Position numbers and translations under genes: made by a program. Positions 35,330 through 45,262 of a DNA stretch of 64,000 bases are shown here, piece after piece (the first letter of the stretch is position 1; the number at the start of each line of letters is the position of its first letter). The notes under the pieces are model-generated. The model made no database searches and was not told where the DNA came from. It was given only the letters and a program-made list of their open reading frames with translations. This DNA comes from Homalodisca vitripennis (Eukaryota; Arthropoda; Insecta; Hemiptera; Cicadellidae), in the NCBI RefSeq assembly GCF_021130785.1, contig NC_060207.1, positions 7,220,501 through 7,284,500 of the forward strand. Direction: 5' to 3'.

Positions 35330-35445
35330 ACCGGACATGTTTTATAATCCCAGGAGGCGGCGGTGGACATGTTACAATGGCCATAGCGAGCCCAGCGCGC
35401 TGCGATACCGCATATCCGCTTCTGTCTCATTCGAGAGCGGTTATC
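35330..35445. other. Local GC- and CpG-rich patch
   Basis: A GGCGGCGGTGG stretch followed by AGCGAGCCCAGCGCGCTGCG stands out from the AT-rich background. It lies about 100 bp upstream (minus-strand sense) of the candidate terminal exon. It could be part of an exon or a regulatory patch. The forward open frame at 35337-35531 is not otherwise supported. Confidence 0.25.
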
Positions 35446-35684
35446 ACAAGTCTATGTATTATTTTGTAATCATTAATCAAACGCATATTTATTATCGATC
35501 TTCTATTAAGACGATCTTTTTTAATATTTAACTCTGACTAAATCACCTCTTAAATTGTAAAACAAGGTATTAACAGTGCGATACAATTTGTGTCATTGAC
35601 CAGTCCCCGCTCTAGTACATTGAGAGTTTTATTCATGAGATGTGGACAATATGACAGAGAAGCAATCAAGTATCTAAACCTACT

Positions 35685-36660
35685 GAGTGAGTACTTTCAT
35701 GGATGGATATGCACCTTCTTCGATCAAAACTTTTGTACATATGAAACAAATGTTCATACCTCAATTCGTTCTTTAGATATGTAATGGACAATGAGCATAC
35801 ACGCAGAAAGGTAGGCCGAATAGGAATTTTGAATAGGGTTAGGCGAGCAAATTATAGCAGTTCAAGTTTATAGTTCAGTTCATTCTAAAGATATCACCCT
35901 GAGTTATAGGCTTTTCTATCGCTCAGCCAAATGCCAAGGAGGGACATGCACCATCATCGTGTTCTACCTTGTCTTTAAACAAAGGTAGGAGTATTCCACA
36001 CCTTGTGTACTTAAGAGGTTTCGCTGAGGTTGCATACCAAATTTCTAATCTGTACCTCATTTCTTTCTCGAGATGTCCTGTGGACAGATAGGCAGAAGGA
36101 CAATCGTACAGAAAAGAAACTTTTACATTATATCCCCTCGGCAGACAAAAGAGCAGATGTGTCATCCTACTGATTGATACAGTAGACAGACAGACTTCTG
36201 ATACAAGGAAGTATCAAAAGGAATGACAATAGACCGTTTTACCAAATGCACCAAATGTCATATGAATAAGCACAGTCTGTTTACAAATTTGTTTATTCTA
36301 CGTCTTTTTCGTTACTATCTTACCAAATGCACCAAATGTCATACGAATAAGCACAGTCTGTTTACAAATTTGTTTATTCTACGTCTTTTTCGTTACTATC
36401 TTACCAAATGCACCAAATGTCATACGAATAAGCACAGTCTGTTTACAAATTTGTTTATTCTACGTCTTTTTTGTTACTATCTTGGTTATCCAAAGACCAA
36501 TGCACAAATGTTCTATAACGCTCAGTCAAACTCCATGAAGTCACATGCACCATTGAAACTAGGTGTACTGTGTCATATAAATGAATCTTGCAAAATTTTA
36601 AGTCCATAGGTCCTGTTCATTTTCGAGATATTAAATACAACTAAACGAACAGCAAAATGA
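35685..36660. repeat. Dispersed repeat family copies around a small 81-bp array
   Basis: Phrases of the family seen at 26.7-27.0 kb recur here: CGCTCAGCCAAATGCCAAGGAGGGACATGCACCATCATCG near 35920-35955, CTGAGGTTGCAT.CCAAATTTC, CTCGAGAT, and at 36518-36640 CGCTCAGTCAAACTCCATGAAG, GCAAAATTTTAAGTCCATAGGTCC and TTTTCGAGATATT. Flanking GACAGACAGAC sites are also shared. The open frame at 35923-36165 lies within the repeat. Confidence 0.55.
36235..36483. repeat. 81-bp tandem array, 3 units
   Basis: ACCAAATGCACCAAATGTCATA occurs at 36241, 36322 and 36403. The 81-bp period is divisible by three, so a forward frame (36223-36609) stays open and encodes three 27-residue repeats containing TKCTKCHTNKHSLF. 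The paired cysteines (CTKC) resemble a knuckle motif, but the repeat structure explains the open frame. No other support for a gene was found. Confidence 0.88.
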
Positions 36661-39574
36661 TAAAAACCTTCATTAGTAGATACCATTACTGAATTCAATT
36701 TGTTCACATTTAATGGGCATGTGCTTTAGAGTTTTATTTACCAAACTGTTTTCGGACCTTTTGACTAAACGCAATCATATGAGCAATCGAGGCACATCTG
36801 TGGCTGGGAAAGTTGTTACTGCTTCGTGACGTCATGCTGTAGAGAACAACAGCCGTGTATCTGTCACAACTACCGCATTGTTGTCTAACTTGTCGGGAGA
36901 TCGTACTGATGTTCTGTTGCTCTCCCTGGATTGTTGGGAGAATTATTGTTGACACGCCCTTGACTGTGTTTAATATTAACTGACGACTGGCTTACGGGCA
37001 AGGCTTACTCATCCCATGCTGCCACTTATTTCTGTGTTCCCAATTCCCTTGGTTCGTAATTAATATTTAGTAATACAACATTTACGAGCGCTTACGTGGC
37101 CTGAGTTAGAATTTAATATCTTCAGGAATGTTTTTCCTTTTTCCGCCATAAGTGCAGGCTGGAATCAAAGGTACCTCCGTAGCTTTGACACTTCTAGCCA
37201 AGGGCATTTATAATCATTATTTTCCAACCAATCATCTAACGTGATCAAAAACGAAAAACGTCCCACGAGATAGTACCTAAATTTAAGCTCAGATCACGTA
37301 AGCACTACCTTGCTAACATACAACGATGCAGACATAGTATATTGTCGTTTACCGCTGTAAAAAAACCATACATCTTTATAATTAACAAGTACCAGAAAAT
37401 CTACCTTATTTAGCACAGTCATCTAAAGCTTTCGGTTAAGCGCTAATAAATTCGTAATCAAATCAAATCCTATATTTGACCAAGTTTTGATTTAATATTT
37501 TGACTGAAGATGGTACTCTACAGTGATGCCGAAATTCTACAGGTTTTAATTTGTGTTGTCATCGTTTCGACGTGATATGAAACGGTAAAGTAGATTATAG
37601 TGATAACACCGACCACGTAAGTCTAAGAACTAACAACCTCTTTCATAGTATTGGTACAAAATAGTCCAGAATTAATAACTGATCCATCCCGAAACTATTT
37701 ACTTCCATGAATTAGCCAGCAATCGTAAAGTTAAGGCCTCAATTCTTAACTGACCCAGTGAACTTCTAGATTATAGAAGTTTTTATTTACTTAGTATTCC
37801 CACCTGTACCAACAGATTGAAAAATTTTAATAAGCAGAAAACTTTCAGAACCCAATATAATTAGCAAACTTTTCTTCCTTTCAGTGCAGTTTTTATACCG
37901 GACTTTGGAAATGTGTGATAAGTGTCAACGTCCGCTATTACCGAACATCTCATAATAGGATGATATAAAGTCTCAAAATGCATATTTTGACTCTTTTTAT
38001 ATAAGTTTGTTCATAAAGAGGGAGACCATTGTTTATCTGTGGTTTGACACATAACAGAATACAGGCTATGAATTAAGTCCCGGGACGGCTTAATATTATT
38101 TTAACCATTAGAAATAGACCTACAAAACTTAACATATTGTTAGTGTACATAACAAGTATTGTATCATGAGTTCAGTGAACATTTTAATTTGTCCAAGGAG
38201 TAAGAAGCAAGGTGTTAATGGGAGCACATGTCGAGAGTAGCAAGTCAAAATAAAGCTTTATTAGTTGAATGCATTGCTACAAACCTGTTATCATAAGGTT
38301 ACCCTAACCCAAATGGAAGCTTATTGGAGTTTCAAAATATTGTCAGTATCAGCCTTTTATAATATTTTTATGTTATCTGTCAAGACCAAGTAAAACACTG
38401 AGAGAACAAATTAACACCAAATTAAAAGTTTTTATCAGTAAACGCTATTTATGTTTATTTCTTTATTTTTAAGACGCCGGAAGTCAAGTCATGTTGGTAT
38501 AACCTATTGCCGAAAACCTAATCTCAAAAGGTTCATACACAACAATATAACAGCTTATTACAACAAGATCAATTAAAAATATTTACTTCTTAATGTGTTA
38601 ATTTTAAATCATAAGAAAAGAGGGATGGTGATTTTATATTTCCTTTAAGGAAACTATGAAAGATCTATATAAAACACGACAGGAAAAGTACTCTTTGTAC
38701 TAAACAATGATTATTTTTAACTAAAAGTAATGAACAGTATTTTCCAGGTGGTGGAGAAATTTTTAATCGCCATTGTTTTATATGTAGTTTACAATTAAAA
38801 TGATAGATAAATACATTAAGTAACCAACATTTTAATTTTACTCCGTTCTGTGGCCAATATTTATTAATTTGTATTTCATTTTATAATTATTATTATTATA
38901 GCTTGTTCAACGTGATGATTAAGAAAACAATTAGGAATATTGCTATCTAGGAAAATTTCGATGACAGTGCAGTTGTTAAACAAGTTGTTATTGTTGGCAG
39001 GAAGTAACTTTTAAAGGGACAATATTTTAAACTTATTGTTTGATATACTGCGAACACATCTTAGGTATTTCCTCGTGTAACCTGAGCAGTGTCTATGTTT
39101 GGGGTGTTACGAATATGTTATGGATGAATGCATTCTGCACCATTAAATTTAAAAAATAACTTCAAAACTTATGGCAACACAGTTTTGAGTAATTTTTAAT
39201 AGATTTGATTTTGAGCTTCATTTAGTGAATTTTGTTCAAAAATTTATTGGGAACAAATCAAACAAATTTTATCTGTGACTTATAAAATAAAAATAAATAA
39301 AGGCTGTTTTACTTCCTTTTAAGACAGGTAATAGTTATTTGTGTGGCACTTGGTAATAAAATAGCTGGCACTTTTGTGCACATCAGGTACAAATATCGCC
39401 AGCACCCACATTGCACATTTTTATTGGTTTTAACCATATGGTTCGATAACTATACCTCTATTTAAGAAAAAAATTAACTAGAAATTGTTTTATATCTACA
39501 AGTTCAAAATTCACAAGATATTACAACCTAGGAATTGGCTATAAAAAACATGTCAAGAAGGCATGGTTCCAGAA
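36661..39574. other. AT-rich stretch without recognised gene
   Basis: No gene, RNA gene or array recognised. A palindromic TGACGTCA (CRE-type site) lies at 36827-36834 within a locally GC-richer segment (36770-36960). Confidence 0.5.
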
Positions 39575-39575
39575 G

Positions 39576-39620
<45 letters not shown>
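39576..39620. repeat. (TA)n microsatellite
   Basis: A TA dinucleotide run adjoining the tRNA-like repeat unit on its left. Confidence 0.9.
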
Positions 39621-39623
<3 letters not shown>

Positions 39624-39624
39624 G

Positions 39625-39905
39625 TATAAATTGTATAAATGGCAATAGCCTTATTTAATTTCAATAAACATTGAATCACAAAAAGGACGTGCTCCGCCGG
39701 ATGTCGAACCCAGATCTCTCACTTGCCGGGTGAATTTACTACCATTACACCACAGAGCGCTTACTTTTTCCGATTCAATTATTTTGTATTTGGCCGTATC
39801 TGTCACATATGCGTTTAAATAAGCAAACTAACATATGATCGGAAGACCAAACACCTGTCAAACGACTTTTATTTACGTTAAATTGTATAAATGGCAATAG
39901 CCTTA
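39625..39905 (-). repeat. Dispersed unit carrying a tRNA-like gene (minus copy)
   Basis: On the minus strand the order is: GGCTATTGCCATTTATACAA; a GGTCTTCCGATCATATGTTAG block; TTATTTAAACGCATATGTGACAG; CAAATACAAAATAATTGAAT; the tRNA-like core; a T5 stretch; TTCAATGTTTATTGAAATTAAATAAGG; and again CTATTGCCATTTATACAA. The same order appears twice at 51.8-52.29 kb on the plus strand. The repeated boundary phrase at both ends suggests that units occur in tandem. Confidence 0.75.
39690..39760 (-). tRNA. tRNA-like sequence (SINE-type or pseudo-tRNA), T5 terminator follows
   Basis: The minus strand shows an acceptor-like GCTCTG/CGGAGC pairing, a box A-like TGGTGTAATGGTAG, an anticodon arm (TTCAC-CCGGCAA-GTGAG, loop centre GGC by position) and a box B-like GGGTTCGACATC. 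A run of five T follows at 39684-39680. The loop lacks the usual U33. Mismatches in the anticodon and T arms suggest it is not a standard decoding tRNA. Confidence 0.55.
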
Positions 39906-39928
39906 TATTATATATATATACATAATAT

Positions 39929-39968
<40 letters not shown>
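39903..39968. repeat. (TA)n-rich microsatellite
   Basis: A TA-rich tract with a few TACA interruptions, at the right edge of the tRNA-like unit. Confidence 0.9.
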
Positions 39969-39975
<7 letters not shown>

Positions 39976-40926
39976 TGATTGTAGCCCTACACCGCTACAA
40001 AATGTATTATAATGTCCTTGAAAGACTATTCAGTAAACTTAAACTCGGATAAAATAAACCCTTCTTTATTTCTGAGAATAAACCAGACAAATAAAATCTA
40101 AATGAGGTTTGGTCCAAGTTAACCGCACTGTTTGTGGGGGTGAATGGCACAATCATGATGACGTCACCACGTATTGCTTTGTCGGCGTCACCCCATGTCT
40201 TGAGGTGGCAGTTGAATATGGCTTTGAAATAACTACTAGCCACCCTTCTCTTCGTTCATTGTTCGTTGTGGTTGTTGTTTGTTGAATATTAAATGTAAGC
40301 AATTCATTTAAATAATTATAAAAACGAATAAAAAAGTCCCATTGCACTCTTGTTTTAAACTACATATATTTGTAAACCGCCATATATATGTTTAATGCCT
40401 AGGAACTATCAAACCTATATTGACACCTACAGTTGTATTCGTTATAATCTCTTAAGTTGGCATTGAAAAATTAATTAATCAATAATATTTCAATTCCTAT
40501 GAAAGTATTTTTTTTATTGACATATTAAAATTGTATGTCAATAAAAAAATATTCTAAAGGATTCTAAAGGATCCCTGAACTACCAGATTTAGACTCTTGT
40601 AGTCCTTTTGCAAAACGAAGTCAAGTAAGAAATTAACACTTTGTATGGCCAAATTTCAGTGAAAGGAAAGACTTTATTTTTTGAGTAAATCGGCAACAGA
40701 ATCTGATCCGCTTATGTTCAATAACTGTGAGGTGCGGCTCAAGCGCATGGTACCGGTTTTGGTTCGGAAGGTTGGCTCGAGGATGTACAATGGCGGTTGA
40801 CATAATAAGTCAGATATAATATAATAATAATTCTGGTACCGAAAATGGAGATCCTTGTTTGATGGGAAACAGTTCTGTTGGGAGAGGATTCTTCAACACG
40901 CCGTACCAACACAGTTAGGACACGTA
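39969..40926. other. Unclassified stretch with CRE-type site
   Basis: A locally GC-richer patch at 40100-40260 contains a palindromic TGACGTCA at 40159-40166. Overlapping minus-strand frames (40007-40347) have no recognisable motif. The rest is AT-rich. Confidence 0.4.
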
Positions 40927-41443
40927 GGTGTTCAGCTTTGCCCGAGTTCACCTTCCTCTCAGTGCAGCGTCTGGAAGCTAGAGTCATGTTCGTCGGTAGC
41001 GATCCAAAAAATAGTTCGTCTCAAAATGAGCCGTTTCCATCTCTTTGACATCAGAGGTACTTAGATTACAAAATATAGTATAATCTCGGTGAAGGAGTCC
41101 TCTCATGGTCTCGTCATGAGCACAATTGTGTGCACTACGATGTTTTAGACACTATCTCTAAGCATGGTAAAACAATCGAGTACAAATTGTGGAAAGAGTT
41201 GATTCAATGTAAATGTTCGGTTTTGCTGCAATTCACCTCTTCGCCTAGATTGCACTATATTTTGTAATCTAAGTATCTCTGATGTGGAAACGATTTAAGG
41301 AGTTCATTTTGAGCTTCTTCGTGGCCGACCTTTATTGGAATTTACAGACGAAGACGACTTCAGATTCCAGAAGTCAAGTCTGTGACATCGTCAGATTCCA
41401 GACGCTGCACTGAGAGGTAAGTGAACTGGAACAAAACCCAACA
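40927..41443. mobile_element. Fold-back element with long inverted arms (~517 bp)
   Basis: The left arm (TGTTCAGCTTTGCCCGAGTTCACC, CTCTCAGTGCAGCGTCTGG, TCAAAATGAGC, TTTCCAT, ACATCAGAG.TACTTAGATTACAAAATATAGT) is mirrored at the right (ACTATATTTTGTAATCTAAGTA...CTCTGATGT, AAACGATTTA, TTCATTTTGAGC, CCAGACGCTGCACTGAGAGG, GTGAACTGGAACAAAACCCAACA). The centre is about 180 bp. No transposase is encoded. Related copies lie at 55758-56003 and 56497-56855. Confidence 0.85.
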
Positions 41444-41559
41444 TTTACATTAAATAGTACTAACCACCTTAGGTACGTTATGTGTAGTCAGGGTACTTCA
41501 TATTTATTAGTTATTAAAGTATACCATCAATATGTTTGTATACCTTTCAGTGTAGTTTC

Positions 41560-42540
41560 TAATATTGCCCTTCTGTATATAGGGATGTGGCTGAGCGTTA
41601 GTAAAACTCAGAGAAATATTACGAATATTAATTTGGCTATACACTTGGAATTTCGTCCATTTAACTATCACTCAGAGTGGTTACAAAATTCACTTCTGCA
41701 TGGAAGACAGTATAATATATATCTGAGTTTTCGCAGATTATCTCATGAACGAAATTTAGCTATGACATTTTACATATAAATGTCAACAAAGGCATCTTCT
41801 TGTCTGATTAAGATGCATGTCCGTCTGTGGGATGTTGGGCTGAACGTTAGATAGTCACCGAGAATGAAATCAGCTGTAGACTTGTATGCAGTTTTAGCGG
41901 AGGCTTTTAAGCACCTTATAGTCTTAATTTGTTTTTTCGAGTAAAAAGTATTACGTCATAAACAAATCCTGTTTGGGGATAGGACAATTGAAGATATGCA
42001 AGGAAATTCTACTCATGTTACCTATACCTTAGTTCATTATTTCTATTCTTATCTTACAACGCGTAAGGTGGTTCAATCGCTTTCTCACATGCCGAGATGC
42101 CATCAACCCCTACAATGGCATCGAGCCTCTTGCTTGTGTCATCTTTGGATGGTAGAGGATGCAACTCGGCAATGGAAGTAGCTATATGTATTTGAAAATG
42201 CGTATGCATCTTCAGCGAGGCCTGTTATATAACACATGTTCTTAATTTTTTATTGCAAGAAAACATCACTTTATAAACAACGCCGGTTGGGGGGTATAGT
42301 AATTGAAGTTCTGTAAATAAATGTACTATGTTACACGTGCTTTATTTTGTTGTCAATATTCTTATGTTACAAAGCATTTTGTAGTTGAATCACTTTCTCG
42401 TATAATGTTTGTATCATCCGATTCAATGCCATCGTTTGATAGTAAAGTTTACAATTCGGCATTGGAAGTAGGATATCAGAAAAATCCCTCTTGTTCTATC
42501 ACGTTCACTCGGTAACTATCGGTTGCAGGATGTTCAACAC
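41560..42540. repeat. Diverged ~313-bp tandem pair within a dispersed repeat
   Basis: Blocks at 41957-42180 and 42270-42475 share, in order, ATAAACAA, TGTTTGGGG/GGTTGGGGGG, ATAG.ACAATTGAAG, CATGTTAC, ATTCTTAT.TTACAA, GTTGAATC/GGTTCAATCGCTTTCTC, ATGCCATC and AACTCGGCA/AATTCGGCATTGGAAGTAG. Open frames at 41480-42515 fall within it and look incidental. Confidence 0.5.
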
Positions 42541-42814
42541 TAACCAGGAAGTTTCATTTCCAGTTATTGAACTCTGAGATCGTCTTGAATGCTCGCGCCG
42601 AACCGGAGAAATTGCGCTGCACCAAGTCTTTCATCTCCTCTTCTTTTAAACCAATTATCAGAAGATTGGCTTTTACGACGAGCGCTGTTCAAAGACATCC
42701 TCCATGTAAATTATATCTTGTATACGTTTTTTAACAGTATTCCCATGATATAAGTAGAACCGTGATCTCAGTTTTCCCAAAGTGAAGCCCTGAGATCGGG
42801 AGGAGGGGCTTATC

Positions 42815-43086
42815 GTACTTCGGCACCAAATTGTTCAATGACTTTGCAAGTCAAAAGTGTAGTTTCGTGTGAAATCTTTAAACGTAAATTGAGAGAGACG
42901 CTCACAATAAATTACGCGTCTTAAGTAATAATAATGTAATTTGTAGTTAGTTTTTGTCATTTTAATACCATTCTTTATCTTTTAGGTTCGGTTTGGTTTT
43001 ATTTATGTGTATTTTTTGTAGTTGAACAAAAGTTGATTAAAAAATCAACTGGCAAAAGAAGGGCATTTTTATATATTTATTTATTT
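42815..43086 (+). mobile_element. LINE 3' end A (decayed reverse-transcriptase C-terminus)
   Basis: The forward strand reads YFGTKLFNDFASQK, then after a frame shift VVSCEIFKRKLRETLTINYAS and a stop at 42922-42924. The pattern GTKLFN...FK.KL is the usual C-terminus of Jockey/CR1-type reverse transcriptases. An AT-rich 3' UTR follows and ends in TTTATTTATTTAAG near 43086. Confidence 0.6.
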
Positions 43087-43118
43087 AAGTAGTTGTATCT
43101 TGTAGTTGTAGTGGCCTT

Positions 43119-43642
43119 CGAAGAGCTTGGATTGCTGAATTTATCTAGGCTCTATATTCGCGACGTCGTGCTATACTGCCGATTCAAGTGTGTCTCACTT
43201 CGGGGTAGCGACATACACTAATTCGGTACTGTTTTTGAATACTTGCCATCTCAAGTTGGTGTAAGGCTAATCAATAAGCTAGATGAAGAGATCAAACGCG
43301 TCAATAACTCCGAACAATTTAAATCTCGATTAAAACACTTCCTAGTGTCTAGGGCATTTTACTCAGTTCACGAGTTTGCGATGGGCCGCTGGGATAGTCT
43401 TTAGTAACATTAAAAAATAATTTTTCTAACTCATCTTCTGATATCCAAGAAACACTCGGCCAAAATCGAGGAACCGGCGACAGGTGTCACGTGCCCAAAA
43501 AGTAATTTTAATTTTATACTTATCTATTATTTTTACTTATAATTAAAATTGTGTTAGTTATTAGATTAGGACTTTTATTTTATATGACGCTTGCAATACA
43601 ATTATTGTTAATTGTTTCCTGCAATAAAGAATATTATTATTA
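43119..43642 (+). mobile_element. LINE 3' end B (reverse-transcriptase C-terminus and 3' UTR)
   Basis: The frame from 43119 encodes EELGLLNLSRLYIRDVVLYC and RFKCVSLRGSDIH before a stop at 43219. After a small deletion or shift, the frame resumes as FEYLPSQVGVRLINKL, EEIKRVNNSEQFKSRLKHFL and VSRAFYSVHEF, with a stop near 43402. The order of these blocks is typical of insect non-LTR retrotransposon C-termini. The 3' UTR ends in AATAAAGAATATTATTATTAT. It sits 30 bp after LINE A, so one may have inserted beside the tail of the other. Confidence 0.78.
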
Positions 43643-43859
43643 TCTTTGTTTTCCATGTAAAATTCCGCCCCTCCTTATTATATGTCTGAGGTACAAATAG
43701 GAATAATTTTTAATAATAAATCAACTAACTCGGTTTTGAAACTGAGGTGGGAAATGTTGCCTTGTCATCATACCATTCGTCGCACAAGACGCTTTATAGA
43801 GAGAATATTTTATCCTTTGTAAACCTGATTCCTATTCAAAACTGCCGCCTCGATATTTT

Positions 43860-44100
43860 CCTCCATCGTTTATTAGAGGGAAGGACGCGAGGCTGTAACA
43901 ACAGGTGGGATCAAGACGTTTGTACCCGAGTTACAAGGCCGGGGCCGGTCCAGCTGTTTAGTGACAGGTAGTCACGTGACTCTACTGGACCGTTGCTAGG
44001 TAACGCGTCTGCCATTTCACCCTCATTGGCTACCCCTCCCTATCTTCTGTTAATATTTCATTACTTCTCTCTCTTTCTGTCCACGCAGAATATATTCAGT
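43860..44100. promoter_or_regulatory. GC-rich cluster: E-box palindrome, X-box-like site, inverted CCAAT
   Basis: Within an otherwise AT-rich region there is GTCACGTGAC at 43971-43980 (a perfect palindrome with a CACGTG core), GTTGCTAGGTAAC at 43992-44004 (fits the RFX X-box pattern of two 6-bp halves with a 1-bp spacer) and ATTGG at 44025-44029 (inverted CCAAT, NF-Y type). The distance from X-box end to ATTGG start is 20 bp. A strong pyrimidine-tract acceptor (CTCTCTTTCTGTCCACGCAG) follows at 44070-44089. These features suggest a promoter or first-exon region, but no coding exon was recognised. Confidence 0.3.
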
Positions 44101-45262
44101 AAATAGCACGCGTCGCAGTTTGCCTTTGGTAAACTCGTATATCCTTGATGAAACTTTACATTACAACTGTAGGCTTACAGTTTGTACGATCACTTATGGG
44201 TTATAACTACTAATATCTAGTGTTCCTGTTTATCTAATTAACATCTAAGTGTCCTTACCAAAGAACTTAAGATATTACGTAATTCATCTAATTTATGGAC
44301 TTATCTAATTTAAATAAGAAAAAAAATAAACTTTATATTTCTGATCATGCGTATGGTAACATCAAAGATAAAATGTTCATAAATTTTAATTTATTTTTCT
44401 TTCCTTTTGCTGAAATCTAAACGTATTAAATTAATAATAAATAGTGTTTTAATTGAGTTTTAATTTGACTAGTAATGTAGTCAAATTGTAATCTGGGTAC
44501 CATTTTCCTGTTGCCCATTGTGTGAAGTCACTTTTAATGCTCTACAAGAGCACCTACAAATCTTGCCATTTCAACTATTTAAATAATTTTATAATTTAAA
44601 TATTTTGCAATAAAACGCACATCATAGTTTAATGTATTTAAAAGAATGAATGCATAATTAAAGAAATAAATCTGATTTCACATAAAAAAACAGACGGACC
44701 CATTATAAAAAAGCTCTTACTTCACTAGAATTCCTAGAACTTAAACGATAAAAATTGTGTTTGTTTTATTTTTATAAAGAATGAATTAATCCGATTAATA
44801 AACAGGATACATTCGTTCATTATAGCAATCTGACTCCTTTGGAATATTGTACTTTAATTTTGGTGTAATACTTAAATTAGAGTCTATTCATTCTTAATGA
44901 ACAGCATTTTAATTACTCTTCAAGTAAAAAAATTATAATTTGTTTTAATACAGCCATTCCGTATCTGTATAATATGTCGATAGTTGAAAATATCTTATCG
45001 AAATTTAAATGCTCTGTCTTAACATGATTTGTAGCCAGTAGATGCTGACATAGGCTAATATTTTCGTTCCATCTAGGCTAAATTTTTAAAGTTATTTATA
45101 ACTTTGTTACCATTTGGCAACGTGCAAGTCCCAACTAACATCTGAGTAAATTCGGGCGAATCTATATCACAAAATATCTATTGACGGGAAGTATTAATGC
45201 TACAATCTAAATTTGTATCGTTTGAATGTTCAGTAAATATCCCTAGTCCAAAATTTGGTTCT
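44101..45262. other. AT-rich stretch without recognised gene
   Basis: Nothing recognisable on either strand. Confidence 0.55.

Noticed and set aside
36827..40166. Two palindromic TGACGTCA sites as promoters
   Set aside because: Single CRE-type octamers without a TATA box, initiator or downstream coding sequence are not sufficient evidence.
40739..41064. Overlapping open frames on both strands
   Set aside because: They lie across the arm of the fold-back element, where mirrored sequence opens frames by chance.
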